Positions 1 through 12,984 of a stretch of 64,000 nt of DNA are shown here, piece by piece. The stretch comes from Entomortierella parvispora (taxonomy: Eukaryota; Mortierellomycota; Mortierellomycetes; Mortierellales; Mortierellaceae). The notes beneath the pieces are model-generated. The model ran no database searches and was not told the origin of the DNA. It saw only the letters and a program-made list of their open reading frames with translations. The stretch lies in assembly GCA_963573315.1 (NCBI GenBank), contig OY752140.1:4154001-4218000 (forward strand), in the 5' to 3' direction. Position 1 is the first letter of the stretch, and every line of letters begins with the position of its first letter. A program made the position numbers and the translations under genes.

Positions 1-1037
1 ATGGAGACGAAGGACATCATCCGCAGTTTTGACAGGAGGGGAGACTCGACTCGTCGCATTCGTCCATGCCAACCTGGTCCTCTTCTTTTTTCTTTTTCTT
101 TTTGCTTGCTATGGTCCCCATCCTTGTATCCTCGTTCGCCATTGTGTCTTGTTTGTTCATTATTCATTTCCCGTGAACAGCACCACTGTGTCCATGCGTC
201 TCCCAGTCAGGCAAGGCGGCAACGTGCGCATTCCTCCTGACTCGACTCCAAGTGAACTGTTCGTAGTATCGTTCACGTCCATGCCCATGTCCAGGTAGAG
301 TCATCCCTCCATGCCTGCCAAGTAAATGCAGCGCGTTCGACTGCGACTGCATCTATCACTGCATCCATCCATCCATCCATCCCCGTTTGTTTGCTGAGGT
401 GAAACCTTAAAAGGGCTCTGTGGGTCGCCTGTGTCTTGTCGTCAGTCTGTTGCCCGAGGAAAGGGAAAGGAGGGAGCGCAGGAACTGCGCCAGCCACAGT
501 AGGCACTTACGGCTCCCGTTGACTTTGGTCTTCGTTTGCGGTCTTTCTGCCCCAGTTGGAGTACAGCCGGTCCATGAGAAGTGATTGAGAGAGGGAGACA
601 GAGACAGAGAGAGGGAGAATGCGCGCGACTTGTGAAAGTAGTAGGCCTGGCTGATAAATGCACGCGTCCCTGGTCTTTTTTCTTTTTTTTTTTCTATGTC
701 AGTTGATGCAAGAGGAGGAGGAGAGAGAAAGGACAGGGAGCAATAAGAGGGGGAAGAGCAGACAAGGACAAGAAGAACGAGGAGGGGGTACAAAAAAGAA
801 TGACAAAGAATGACACAGGAACAGAGGAGAGAGAATGAAATGAAGTGAAATGAATGCGTTCGTGGACCGCTCTCGACCCACTTCCTTCTTTTCTCTTGCT
901 GGTCCCGTGACGTCTTTTCGCTCTTCACTCGTCCTTTCTACAATAGCTGCTGTCGGCAATCATATCGTCCATAGTGCGTTGCAGAAAATGATTTTTGTTT
1001 TATAATAAAGGTAACGATTCAACATCACACCCAGCCC
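1..1037. other. No gene seen; low-complexity flank
   Basis: I see no exon with a recognisable protein here. The stretch holds a short CATC repeat (about 361-382), purine-rich tracts (590-620, 700-850) and a T tract near 678-695. It lies downstream of the MCM4 stop codon and probably includes that gene's 3' untranslated region and part of whatever lies to the left. Confidence 0.5.
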
Positions 1038-4000
1038 TTACTCGCGCTGGCCCGACGACAGCATCTTGATCGTGCGCTGACCACGCTTGCCCGTTACTTT
1101 GACATGTTGCTGTTGCTCCAGCTCCGTCATCACGCGCGCAAACATGTCCTCGGTCACCTCCTACAGATAGTTACAGAGAACCACACATATCATTTTGTCA
1201 GTTTTGTTTCTACTCCTTTTGTTTTGCCCAACGACATGGACAATCATCAGCACCAGTCAGTTGCAAAAGAAAAGAAAAAACTTACCACTGAGCTCTGAGC
1301 ATTCAAGTCCGTAAGCACATCTGACCACCGGAGCGTAGACTTGTTCTTGCCATTCAACAGGTTCAACAACTCCTTGCGCAAATCCTCCATATGACCTCGG
1401 TCGAAGGATCCCTGACCTGTCGTCAAAAGATCCATATCCAACAATCCTGTACGAGGATCCATAGCCGATTCCTTCAATCCTTCACGGATCAAACGCGATG
1501 CCTCCTCCACATCCGACTTTTCTACCACATCCGACAAGCGAAGCTTGGCCCTGGCCTCTGCCAGACGGATCATCGACTCCAGTTGACGGGTCGTGGCTGT
1601 GATTTGTTTGCCGCCTCCGAGTCTTCGAAGATCCAGATAACACTCCGCCAAGGTCGTACCAGCCTCCTCGCTCAGCGCTGGTCTGCAGTGGTTGCGAGCA
1701 TAGCTGATATAGGCCGTCAACATGTCTACGGGAATAATCTGTGTGCCGGCCGTCTCGGGAGCATCCTCGAGGTACAATGAGAGAATGTGGCGGGCCAAAC
1801 GTCTGTCGTTCTGCTCATTCACAACATCCAAAACCAGGTACAACAAGTCGAATCTAGATGTTTTGTTAAAAGGTGTTACACGGTTCAAAACAAATCAGAG
1901 TTGGTATAAAAAAGAGGGGCGAAAAATATCTTGGCATCCATTTGTCCTTTGTCCTTACCTGGAGATCAAAGTTGGAGGAAGATCAATGTTCTCCACCATG
2001 GGACGAGTATGATCATAACGAGAGTGTACAGGGTTGGCGGCCGCCAACAAGGAGGTTCTGGCATTCAAAGTCGTAATAATACCAGCCTTGGCGACAGAGA
2101 CCGTCTGCTGTTCCATGACTTCGTGAAGAACTGAGCGAGTCGCATCCGACATCTTGTCAAACTCATCAATACAGCAGATACCTCCGTCACTCAGAACCAA
2201 AGCTCCACTCTCCAATACCAGCTGACGAGTATCGGGATCGCGGGTAACATAGGCCGTCAAACCCACAGCCGAGGATCCCTTTCCAGAAGTGTACACACCA
2301 CGGGGTGCAATCTTGTGAACGTAGGTCAGAATTTGAGACTTGGACGTTCCTGGGTCTCCCACCAAGAGCACGTTAATATCGCCACGGTATCTGGGCGACC
2401 CAGACTTCTTGAAGGTCTTGTTGGTACCGCCAAACATTTGAAGCAACACTCCCTTCTTGATGTCGTCGTGTTCATAGATACTAGGTGCCACTGAGCGGGC
2501 CAGGATTTCGTACAAGTTGGGGCGCTGAGCAATCTCTCTGATCTTGGCCACCATATCCTCTGTCTGAACCTCAATCTCATCTCCTCCTTCATAGACCTGC
2601 TTTTGCTGTGCAGCCTCCCTTCCGCCCTCAACAGCAATGTCATTGTCGATCGCCATACGCTTCTTGTCCGACTTTTTGATGTGAACAACATCCAGGTAGG
2701 TACGGTACAAGCTCTTGACTGTACGCTGTCGGGGGTTGACTCTGACGGGGACACCTCTGAACACGGCTGTAATCTCCAAGCGGTCACCGGGCTTGCAAAC
2801 ATCCACCAAATCATCGTGCACCACCAACGAAATGCTCTGGGGGGTCTGACCATCGGGAATGGACTCTGGCATCTCTTGCATTCTGCAGATCTGCTTGTTG
2901 GCGTACTCTCCTCTGTTGTGGATCAAGGACATTGAATTCAAAGCTCCACACTCCTGACGAGGGCACTTTGTTGGCTCTGTGATACGACCGCGATCGGCCT
3001 CTTCCGTAACAGTCTGGTCGCACACCAGGCACTGGAAAAAGGCTACAGGAGGTGGGCTGCGTTAGTACATCAACCTTGGGTTTTCAAGCCGACAGACTCT
3101 TCTAGCCATCGAATATAGTACCTTTCTTGACATTGGGAATGACACTCGAGGTACGGAGCATCAAACCCTTGACGGTGACCAAGCGGTCAATATCCTCAGG
3201 TCCAAGATCGCGAGTGTTGATAGAGTTGCCAATATTGAAAGGACGAATCTATCAAACAAGATGTCAATATGTAAATACAAAAGAAATTTCGAAATCTCTT
3301 CATTTTGCAATGTCGTTATGAAACATGGTAACTTTACCATCAAACTGTCGCCTCGAAGGTCAATATCGGGATAAGTTTCGGTAAAGAGTTCGTTCAACGT
3401 GAAATCCAAAAGAGGCAGAACCTCAGCAGGGTAGTCGACCAAGTTGCGATGAAGCATCTTGCTACGTCTGGAGGGGTAAGCCAAAATATTCCTGCAGTCC
3501 AAGTTCAACTGGCGGTGATCTCTGGCGGCCATCTATGGGAAAAAAGCAAGATAGAATGTCAATCCCTTATTCTTTTAGACACTTTTGAGATGGAACCGCT
3601 TTTTCCGCTCCATGATATGTCTTTCTCTTTCATACCTGTTCCAGGAGCTGGGGATAGAAAGGCTGGTTCTGACTCTCAGTAAACTCTGTGACTCCCTCGT
3701 TCTCGGCTGCGATCCTGTACTTTTGCTTAAAGTTCAGCAAGAACTCTTTGAAATCCGCAATGACTCCCTGAATCTCTACAGCTGTTCCCCAGACGACTTT
3801 GACGGGCTCGGCAGGGTCCTGTTGAGAAAAGGGTGTCATCGAATGGGCTGCATCCGTATGGGGTTCTGCTCTGGACTGCATGTAACGAGCCACCTGTGGG
3901 CTTGTGACGACATCTCCTCTGCTTCTCCTTGGGGTGTCGGGGGCAGCCGAGCTACTATGGGTGTTTTGTATCATACGAGAGGAGACTGTGTTAATGGCAT

Positions 4001-4430
4001 ATGATAAATAATAATAACTCTCTTGCTGTACAACTATTGCTTTCTTTACCCTCTGTCGCGGGGAGTTCCATAGAGAAGATCAGACCGAAGCTGGGAAGAA
4101 GCGAAATGTCTGCGTGATGGGGGCGAGGAAGGCAGGGGCATGTCGACAGGAGACGAGACATCTGAAAAGTATTGCAATTGAAAGATAGGTTATTAGGGCC
4201 TGCATCTACGTCTCGGCGAGCTGGAACAGGAAAAAAAAAGAAAGCAAGAAAAAAGGTGTACCTGGCATCTGGAAGCCAGGTCCGGTGGCAAAGGGCAAGG
4301 GCGAGGAAGGATAGTGGAGACCGGGCGAGGAAGGGAAAGCGGACGAGAGGTTGTCCCTTGGGGTTTGACTCGCTCTGTTGCGAGGGGTGCGAGGAGTGCG
4401 CGGGGTGCGCGGGGTGGTGGGCTGCGACAT
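1038..4430 (-). CDS. mcm4: MCM4, subunit of the MCM2-7 replicative helicase
   Basis: This is a nuclear AAA+ ATPase that unwinds DNA at replication origins as part of the MCM2-7 ring. Eight exons on the minus strand join in frame: 4430-4262, 4161-4050, 3954-3636, 3532-3338, 3248-3122, 3042-1959, 1853-1286 and 1160-1038, giving 898 residues, normal for MCM4. The N-terminal tail repeats TPR triplets, typical sites for cyclin-dependent and DDK kinases. The MCM4-type segment YGTPRDRG sits near residue 100. A zinc finger uses Cys312, 315, 334 and 339. Walker A is GDPGTSKS (536-543), Walker B is CCIDEFDKM (597-605), and the arginine finger SRFD lies at Arg669, its codon split by an intron. The third exon must use the acceptor at 3955-3956; the nearer upstream AG breaks the frame. 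The start is the first ATG, followed at once by the TPR repeats. MCM identity is certain; MCM4 rather than another subunit rests on the N-terminus. Confidence 0.95.
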
Positions 4431-5538
4431 GATTGTGTGGATGAAGTTGGCCGTGTTCCTGGTGGTGGATGGATTCGTTTCTCGGTCAGTCGGTCCAGTC
4501 AGTCAATCAGTCAGTCGGTCAGTCGGTCGGAGGGATGAAGAGATGAACGAATGAATGAAAAGGATGAGAAGACTGGTCCCTGACAGCAGTGCTCTCTCGA
4601 GGACTGTTGGTAGGTCTGTTTTGTTTGGGTTCTCCCTCCTCCTCTCCTCCTCGACGCGTTCAAGGCGTTTAATTTGTGAGTGTTTGTTGATTTAAGGGGT
4701 CCACCGAATCCATTTCGACGCCAGCCACCCTCTTTCTTTTTTCTTTTTCCATTTCTCCCACTCCCCTCGTTCCGATTCAAATCATCCTGGGGTAAACACT
4801 ATCCGCTCTGCCTCCAATTGCACTTCTTTGCTTTTTTGCAGTTGAGACCCCGTCATCCCAGGCTCTCCTCAATAGCAAAGACCCGTCCTGGCCCTATATA
4901 ATCGCCCCATTCCCGTGATCCCTATTTTCCCTTCGTGCGGCATTTACGTCTCGAATTACCGTGTTGCTCGCCTCGCGTGACTGGGCTTTGTCTCCCATTC
5001 TATCGCTTTGTTTGAGCGTCGTTTCGCAGTCAAGAACAAGGGCCTTGCCAGGCTTTGAAGCGTCTTAGCACCCATTCATCGTGCGCTATTCATGATGAGG
5101 GTCGGTGGCTTCTATATTCTTTTCAATTATTATTCACTATCACTCCAAAAAAACTCTTTTCGTTACTTCTTCTCTCAATTGGTCGTATTTTGTATCCAAT
5201 ACTGTTAGTGAAGGACGGCTGAACAAAAACAATCGGGAAAAAAACTTCGAGCAATTGAAGCACACAAAAGGGCAACCAGCTCTTTCTCGATCAATTGATC
5301 AGTCAGCGCTTCCTCTGTGCGTTCACGGCTGTCGGAAGTAACCGGATTATTACCAGACCAGAAATGACATTATCGGCAAGCAAGCAGGTTATTATAAGAT
5401 GCGATTGGCAAAAATATTATTATTGTAAATAGGCTAGTACGGGTTGTGAGAATAAAAGAAAAAAAAAGAGAACGCAAAAAGGCAATTTGAAGGGGAGTGA
5501 GGGAGGGAGGGAAGAAGAGAAATAAACCAACATTCTTT
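4431..5538. other. Intergenic region between MCM4 and LCB2
   Basis: No coding exon is supported. It contains a GTCAGT/CGGT tandem tract at about 4483-4531 just upstream of the MCM4 start, C/T-rich tracts at 4620-4790, and a TATATA motif at about 4895-4900. The LCB2 end carries an A/T-rich stretch (5380-5475) that probably belongs to its 3' untranslated region. Confidence 0.45.
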
Positions 5539-7804
5539 TTACACATCCATACCCATCTCCAAGGCCTTGCGGCTGCTCATCTTCAATCCCAGGATATCGC
5601 CCACCTCCGACACGACACGGAGCACAAAGTCAAGATCCTCCTTGGTGTGAGAAGCAGACACGCAGAAACGGGCACGCGAGGCCACGATCGAAGTCGCGGG
5701 GAAACCCACCACCACCACAGCGAGATCACGCTTGCGGCACTCGCGAGAGAAGGCTGGGATCTTGGCGGGGTTGAAAAGCAAAAGGGGAATGACGGGGGAG
5801 TCACGGTCTCCGTAAATGATGAAACCCATCTTGCGCAAATTGCTACCGAGGTAACGTGCGTTCCAGGCCAGGCGGCTCAAGCGCTCCTGTCCTGCTCCGG
5901 TGCCATCACGGCCCATGATGGACCACATACTGGTATAGATCTGCTGAAGAACAATGGGTGACATGGACTCTCCATAAACAGACGAGTGGTTGACAAGACG
6001 CAGGTGATCGATAATAGCCTTGGACGAGCAAATATATCCACCGGCAGCTCCAAAAGACTTTGTAAAGGTTCCCATCAAGATGTCAACCTCCTTGGGGTCA
6101 ATTCCGTAGTAATCACACACACCGCGTCCACGGGGTCCAATGGCACCGACAGAGTGAGCCTCATCAACATACAAGTAGAACTATTTGGATGCATAGGAAG
6201 AAGATGAAAAAAAAAGAAAGAATGACGTGTCAGGGTACAGCTTGTGGTATGTTCAATGGGAAAAACAACATTGATCCAGTGAGAGATCAAGTGTAACCAC
6301 ACTTGTCTTACCTTGTACTTCTTCTTGAGCTCAATGATTTCGGGCAGTTTGACAATGGAACCCTCCATGGAGTAAAGACCTTCGACAATTAAGAGAATGT
6401 TCTTCCAGGGACGGTGAGTTCTGGGCTGACCCTGGGAGATGGCATCACGGAGAACGGCCTCGAGGTCCTCAACATCGTTGTGCTTGAAGACACGGATGTA
6501 GGCGCCCGAGAGACGAGATCCAAAGACAAGAGAGTTGTGGTTCAGTTCGTCCGAGATGATCAAGGAGCCCTTGGAGGCCAAACCGGCAATGGTGGTACTG
6601 TTAGTAGCATAGCCCATGGAGACCAAGAGGGCAGATTCCTTGCCCACGAACTCGGCCACGAGTTCCTCGGTCTTTGCATGCAAATCAAGCGAGCCAGCCT
6701 CCATACGGGTGCCACAGGCAGAGAGGCCATAGGTGTGAATAACCTCCTCAACGTCGTCAGCGCAGGGGCCGGTGGACTGAGCAAATCCAAGGTAGTTGTA
6801 AGAGGACAAGTTGATGGCCTCCTTGAGCTTTCCTGTGAACTGGAAAGAGCGGCAGTAGTCCTTGGTGACACGCTCCAACATGTTGATGGTCCTGCCGGGG
6901 ACGAGGGTGGTGGGAATAGAGAAGCAATCCTCGATGCGCATCTTCAAGTTTCGCGTCCAGAACGAGTCCCAGTCCGAAGTCAGCGCAGCATAGCCCTATA
7001 AGGTGCATTGAGGTCAAAGCAGAGGAGATAAGGAAGAGAAGACGGGTCAGTCGGTGGGTACAGTAGAAAACCCAGACGGTGGGGATGCCTATCTATTTGA
7101 AACAAGTCTGCCAGTTGTGCAGCAGAGTGGCAGTTGAGACCACAATGCAAGGAGGAGGTGCATTGCAGGTCGATGGATGGATCAGATTCGATCCCATCTG
7201 TATACTCCAGGCGTCGGTGGTTCCCAACACCGGGTGCTCTGTCCAGTGCCTGTCTGTCTGTGTGTTGAGTTGTGTTGCGTGTGTCCGTCTTTCTCCTGCA
7301 GGTGCGTTGAATGGGCGTGTGTCGTTGCGTTGTCCTCTTCATCCTGCAAGGTTTTTTTCCAAACTTTTTTTTTTTGTCTCTTTGGCCTGAATCATAACCG
7401 GTCGAGAACACATCACCAAGACGGGTAAAAAGAGCACAAAGAAAAAAAAAAAGACAGATAACGACGAGGAGACATACGTTGGAGGGCATGAGATGGGCAA
7501 AGGCCTTCTTGTTCCAGCGGAAGCCGTAGAAGTCGCGGACATGGCCAAAGAAGGAGAGGATGATGTAGGAGAGGTAGGTGGTGATCAGGTAAAAGTAAGG
7601 GGGCTCCTCCATGATGTCGTCGTACGAGGTCTTGAAGAGGGCGCGGTTCTTTGCAGAGGAGGAAAAGCCCTTCCAGTGCAGCTTCTCCTTGGGGTCCTTG
7701 ACCGAGAGGCCCTCCTGGAACTTTGCGTGGTGCTGTGAGGACAGAGGGGTGGCCTTGAGGGCGGCGGGCGAGAGAGGCACGGCCGAGCGGGATCCTTTAC
7801 CCAT
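5539..7804 (-). CDS. lcb2: Serine palmitoyltransferase subunit 2 (LCB2/SPTLC2)
   Basis: This is the catalytic subunit of the ER enzyme that condenses serine with palmitoyl-CoA to 3-ketosphinganine, the first step of sphingolipid synthesis. Three exons (7804-7478, 6995-6312, 6180-5539) join at phase 0 and give 550 residues, the usual fungal length. A single membrane-spanning segment lies at about residues 70-88. It is followed by the alpha-oxoamine synthase fold of the PLP aspartate aminotransferase family. Visible marks are [19 protein letters not shown], the [11 protein letters not shown] segment that contacts PLP, and [12 protein letters not shown] with the PLP-binding Lys378. The lysine distinguishes LCB2 from LCB1, which lacks it. 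The start ATG at 7804 is the first in frame and gives [10 protein letters not shown]. The upstream DNA on the sense strand is strongly C/T-rich. Confidence 0.95.
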
Positions 7805-8847
7805 GGCGAGAGTGGGCGAGAGGGGGGAAGGGATGGTGGGAAGCGGGCTTGCAGGTCACTCTTTGAGATGAAGGGGTCCGAGGAGAGAGAGAGAGAGAGA
7901 GGAACGGGCAAAAGAGAGTGAGGGGGTGAGAGAGTGGGATGAAGGGGATGATGAAGAGAAGAAAGATGATGAAAGAGAACGGAAGACACAGGATGATGGC
8001 CCCAGGGAGTGAAGACGAGAGTGTGGTGTGACTGACAAAGAAAAGAAAAAATCGTTCCCGCTCCGTCCGTCCGTCCGTCGGAGGAGCCGCGATTGATTCG
8101 CACGAGGAGGAAGAGAACGACCACATAGATACCATGCACCACAGCCATGCCATGCTGTGTCCTCTGCCCTGTCCTCTGCGCTGCCTTGCCCTTTCTCTGC
8201 TCTGGAGGAGGCATCATTCATTCATTCATTCATTCATTCCTCGTTGCATTCCCTCCATCTCTCTTCATCCCCGTCAAACAAAAAGAGGGAGAGGGCATAC
8301 TCCCATGCCCGCCTCTGACCGTCATCCTCCGCCAGTTCCTCACTCCGCTCAAAGACTCTGCCTGTCGCAGCCTCCAGGGGGAGAACAGTGCTCCCTCACC
8401 TCCTGGCAAATTGTACACCCGACCAGGGGTTTCATTCCTCTCTTTCTTTTTTTTTTTCATTTTCTTCCTTTATTCTTGACGAAAGGGTCTTGACCCTATC
8501 CATATCCGCTCTCCTCACAAAGCTCCTTTGCTTTGTCGAGTGCATCCATCGTCCCCACTGTCATGGACGTCGTCATTGTTTCCCTTTAGATCGAAAGCTT
8601 GTTGACTCTGCGAAATGCTGCACCTTGGCTGGAGACGGGTCAATCGCCATTGTCTTGCCAACTGCTTGCTGCAGATAGCGCAGTTGGCCCGCTTACCATG
8701 CCGCACTCCACTGGAATGTTTTCCATTTTCCGTTCAATTGTTGATTTGTTGACACATACTTCAATGTCGTCGTCTATGTGCACCTATTTTTATGTTTCGT
8801 GTTTGCAGAGTCATCGGTATATCTCACGCGAATGAGGGCTTTTTTTT
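7805..8847. other. Intergenic region with CT and CATT repeats
   Basis: No gene is supported. On the plus strand it holds a GA dinucleotide run at about 7885-7902 inside a wider purine tract, read as a pyrimidine tract upstream of LCB2, and a CATT tetranucleotide repeat at about 8214-8239. The remainder is T- and C-rich without a recognisable protein. Confidence 0.45.
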
Positions 8848-9746
8848 TTAATTCCATAGACCTTTCATGTTCATTAGGTAGTCCTTCATATTCGGTCCCT
8901 TTCCCATCTTGTCGCCGGCCTCGTCTCCAGCAGCCGTAAAGCCATTCATGTACCCCTTGTCCACCACATTCACGACTTGAATCCCCTTCTTGGGCAACTG
9001 TCCTGGTGTCTGGCCTTCGATCGTCACATCCGCACAGTTTTGATAGTATTGATCAATGAAGTGGGCTGTCCAGGACCACACAAAGAGACATTGACCCGGC
9101 TCTGTACAAGAGGGGACATTGTCCGGGATCTTGACTGGCCAACTGTAATAGAAGTCAGGGCACGATCGGTTGTATTTGCCAATGAGGTGAAAGGTCTTGC
9201 CACCATCATAACTCAACGAGAACTGACACGTCCCGCCACCATGACGCGCTTGGTTCAATTCGAAACCTCCACGGCCCATACCCGGCCGTGGTGGTAGTCT
9301 GACCAAATCTTGATGATGGTTCATGGCGGGGCCCCAGAAACGAACCTATATTTTTTTTTGCGTTTTTTGCGAAAAGTGGACAGGAAGATTGGAGGAAGGA
9401 GAGAAATGAAAAGCCAGGATGACCGTTAGATTTTGAACAGCCCAAAAGGCGAAGAGATAGAATGACAAGAATACATTCGAGTATTTACATCGACTTGTTG
9501 TCCTGCTCGGAGAGCAGTGACAGGTCCAGGGCTGTTGTAGCCGTTGCAAGGCAAGGTGCGTTCCTTCTCAAAGCCAATAAAACAATGAACTTTGCCATCA
9601 TAGTTGAGCTTGTCAAGAGGAGAGCCACGACAAGGTGGATAGATCATGGCTAAATGGGCCTGTGTTGTCGATGGCAGCATCCAGATGAGACTGATCATCA
9701 AGAGAGTTGCCGACACTTGTCGATAGAGATTCAACGTCGCTTTCAT
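8848..9746 (-). CDS. Secreted LPMO-like copper protein
   Basis: This is a predicted extracellular protein of 251 residues in two exons (9746-9489 and 9345-8848, phase 0). The ATG at 9746 gives a classic signal peptide (about residues 1-30, hydrophobic core then TTQA). Cleavage would expose His31 (HLAMIYPPCRGSP), the N-terminal histidine of a copper histidine brace. A second candidate ligand is His121 in QARHGGGTCQFSLSYDGG. The downstream segment FVWSWTAHFIDQYYQNCAD resembles the WTW...YMNCA motif of lytic polysaccharide monooxygenases of the AA11/AA16 type. Cysteine pairs suggest disulfides. From the family, the likely role is oxidative cleavage of chitin or another polysaccharide, possibly the fungus's own wall. 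The exact AA family and substrate cannot be fixed by eye. A longer reading frame starting at 9845 would bury the signal peptide and was not used. Confidence 0.75.
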
Positions 9747-10812
9747 ACTCTTTTGTCTTTTTTTTCCGGCTTGGATTAAACGTCGAGAAAAGATATGTAA
9801 AGATTGAAGAGAATGTGGGCAAAGGATGAGAGAAGAAGGATGCAAAGAACAAAAAGATGTAGGGTGTTGTAGGTGGAGGGAGCTCCCTTACTTTTTCTTG
9901 GGTGAGGTCATCAGAGAAGGGGGGGTGCTATCAACAGACGCAGAAGAGATGGTGCTCGGCTGATACTAAAGAAGGGTTTGGAGATAGCGAAGGAAAAAGA
10001 AGGAGAAAAGGGTTAGTACAAAAAAAAGTGCCCAAGCCCCGGTTGTCGGCGCCCCAGGAGCCAAAGAGCCGTAAAAGCCAACTGCTTATAGATGGAGAGC
10101 TGTGTATCAAATCAATGTTGTGCATTTCTTCCGTTGGTTCGCTGGGGCGCGAAACAGACTACATTGACCCCCTTTGCCCCAGGAGAAAGAATATCGGAGT
10201 AAGGGCAAGGGGACGCGATCCTTCGTATTCTTGAGAGATGGTCGTTGGAAGATCTAGACTAGGTTCTTGGCGATCTCCGTGCCTTGCTAGAACTCTGAGC
10301 ATTCCATCTTTTGTATCCAGGATAGTGCGTGTGTTTGAGAGAGAGAAGAGAGAAAGAGAGCAGGTAGAGGCGCTCTCTCGCAGTCCAACAGCAAGCTAGA
10401 ACGTACAGTCAACGGTCCCCCTTACCATCAATGTTTCGTCTCCAGCAACGTAATATGGTCCCGAGCAGCCATGTCGACTCTCTCCTGGACCCGTCTCAAG
10501 GGAAGGCGGGAAAGATGGGGAGTGAAAAAGAGGGATAGAGGGATAGATAGAGCGGACAAGAGAGAGAGAGAGAGAGAGAGAGGCCGAGCGCAACAAAAGA
10601 AGAAAAAGATCAAGACATCCCCAGCCCTGCAGGAACAAACGCGTCCATTATTGTGACCGTTGCGGGGATCGAATCAATGGTGGGAACAAAAAAAAGGGAA
10701 ACGCAATCGCGTCTGAATGTCATTCCCCTTTCTTCAGTCCATCCATTCCTTCTTCTTCTTCTTCTTCACTCTTTCCCATCACCAGCACCAATACCAACAG
10801 CCACAGTCAAAC
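9747..10812. other. Divergent intergenic region between LPMO-like gene and FGH
   Basis: No exon is supported. A GA dinucleotide run lies at about 10559-10582 within a purine-rich block, and a CTT repeat at about 10750-10770 just upstream of the S-formylglutathione hydrolase start. Both neighbours should have their promoters here. Confidence 0.45.
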
Positions 10813-12514
10813 ATGGCCCTCACTCTCCTCTCCGTCAGCAAGCACTTTGCCGGCACGCTCTCCAAGTACTCGCATGTCTCGACCACGACCCATTGCACCA
10901 TGGTCTTCAATGTCTTTTTGCCAAAGACTGCCGTCGAGGACAAGGTCAAAGTTCCTGTAAGTCACCAAGCATGTTCCCCGACTAGAACAGCCGAACAATG
11001 GTTTCCGGGGGCAATTGGCTCATACAGAACTGTATTTGTGTCGTAGGTCCTCTACTGCCTTGGTGGATTGACCTCCACCGAGGACAACTTTGCGCAAAAG
11101 GCCGGCGCTGCCCAGTACGCTGCCCATCACGAGATCGCGCTGGTCTTCCCTGATACCTCTCCTCGTAAGGTGCACTCTTCTTGTTTTTTCGGTGTATCTG
11201 CGGGCGCAGTCATCGATTCTGATTATCTTCATAACATTTCTTTCGTTTATAGGCGGTCTTGATTTCAACGCGGGCGCCGACGAGAGTATCGGTTACAGTA
11301 AGTGTTTCCACGTGGGATTGACACTGTGGTGTGATGGATTGAAAAGAAGTAGCTTTGATAGAAGGGATGGGATATCACATCTTTTCTGGTGTGAGATATT
11401 TTGTTCCGCAGTCGACATGGGGAGCTGATTTTTTTTTCTGTTCTTTCAAAGGTGCCGGATTCTACCTCAATGCTACTCAGGAACCATGGAGCAAGAACTT
11501 CAAGATGTATGATTATGTCGCCAAGGAACTTCCTCAAGTCGTTTCGGCCAACCTGCCCATTGTAAGGCCGCATCGAAAAGGAGCTTTGTATGGTATTCTG
11601 AAGACGTCCCTTGCAATATGTAACTGAAGGTGACCTTTTTCGTTCCTTTATTCTGTAGGATATTTCTCGATCCTCTATCACCGGACACTCCATGGTAAAA
11701 TTTCATTGACCGAGTGGATACGCTGACTCTTACTACTAGGAAAAGCTGTCATTACCAGCCAGGAAAAAAAGACCATTGAACTTCAAGATATCTCATCTGT
11801 GATATGTATTTTGTCCCCTTTCTGTGAATAGGGTGGTCACGGAGCTTTGTCCATCTTCTTGAAGAACCAACATGCCTACAAGGTAAGAGTTTCCTTCTTC
11901 CCTTCATTTATGGTCAACGCCATCCATTGATACAACCAATAAATGGAGAATCAATGGTCATTTTAACTGACATCCTTCCATTTGCCTGCGTGTTTTCAGT
12001 CCGTCTCTGCGTTTGCTCCCATCCTTCACCTCTCAGCGTCTCACTGGGGCAAGTTCGTGCTCCCTCAATACTTGGGTGAAGATGAATCGACCTGGAAGGA
12101 ATATGATGTAGTGGAACTCCTCCGAAAGTATGTCGCCGAGAACAAATTCCGCAAGGATATCAAGGTCTTGATTGATCAGGTAACAAGCAAAGATGGGAAA
12201 AAGGGGGGGAAGGAGGATCGAATCGATGGATTGAAAGAGAATAGAATACATTGAAAACCGGATGGACTTTGGAGTTATTGACTAGCACTAGAAACTCACC
12301 TTTTTGATTTGTTTTGTTTTGTTAGGGCACAAGTGACCAATTCCTTGCCAACAACCTCCACACAGAGACGCTGATCAAGTTGGTCAAGGACCAGGGATTG
12401 GAGAACCAATTTGACATCCGCTACCAGGATGGATACGATCACGGATACTTCTTTATCAGCACCTTTGCCAAAGACCATATTGATCACCATGGCAAGATCT
12501 TGCGCGGCCTTTGA
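10813..12514 (+). CDS. S-formylglutathione hydrolase (esterase D family)
   Basis: This cytosolic serine hydrolase releases formate and glutathione from S-formylglutathione in the formaldehyde detoxification pathway. Eight exons join in frame: 10813-10956, 11047-11164, 11253-11297, 11452-11561, 11659-11694, 11832-11882, 12000-12179 and 12326-12514. They give 290 residues, matching family length. The alpha/beta-hydrolase nucleophile elbow GHSMGGHGA places Ser150 as the nucleophile and is itself split by an intron after Met151. Asp232 in GTSDQF and His267 in DGYDHGYFF complete the triad. [14 protein letters not shown] supplies the oxyanion region. Several exons are short (36, 45 and 51 bases), so single-exon searches would miss parts. 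The start gives [14 protein letters not shown] with no targeting signal. Confidence 0.95.
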
Positions 12515-12984
12515 ACAGGGATCATACCATCTTTGTTTTTTTGATCTCGCGAACTGTGTCTTACCACACACCGGAGCCTTCAAAATAAACCCTGCCGTTA
12601 AAGGATCAGTATTCCCAAAGAACCAAGAGTAAGAAAGTTTGGACAGCGTTTTTATTCAAACAAACTGATGACGAAGGAATTTGTACAAAAAGATAAAAGA
12701 GAGGAAATATACAGATTGGGAGGTAAGAAACCCTCCACTTCTTTGCCTCTGCCTCAAGAAAAAGAATCCTATTCCGTTGCCATTGATGAAGACAGGGTCA
12801 AGGCAGACAGAGAAAGAGACGTCGAAGCAGAAAACGTTTTTGGAGGGGTATCATACGTCCTCGAGAAGGACAAGTCAGATTTTTTTTGTGGGGAGTGTTG
12901 TTGTTGCTTTTGTCGCAGTTATCGTCCGGCAAGCGTCCGGCGAGAAAAAAGTCGTCGATGGTTTTCGTTCACCCTCCAGCTCGC
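12515..12984. other. Convergent intergenic region
   Basis: The 3' ends of the hydrolase and of the minus-strand F-box-like gene face each other here. No gene is supported in between. Confidence 0.5.

Noticed and set aside
407-959. Minus-strand Ser/Leu-rich open frames in the first kilobase
   Set aside because: They are translations of purine-rich repeats with no domain or splice support.
3955-3986. Alternative MCM4 acceptor at ACAG (minus strand, near 3980)
   Set aside because: With the phase-2 donor at 4048-4049 it shifts the frame and hits a stop. The CATAG acceptor gives a continuous MCM4 sequence.
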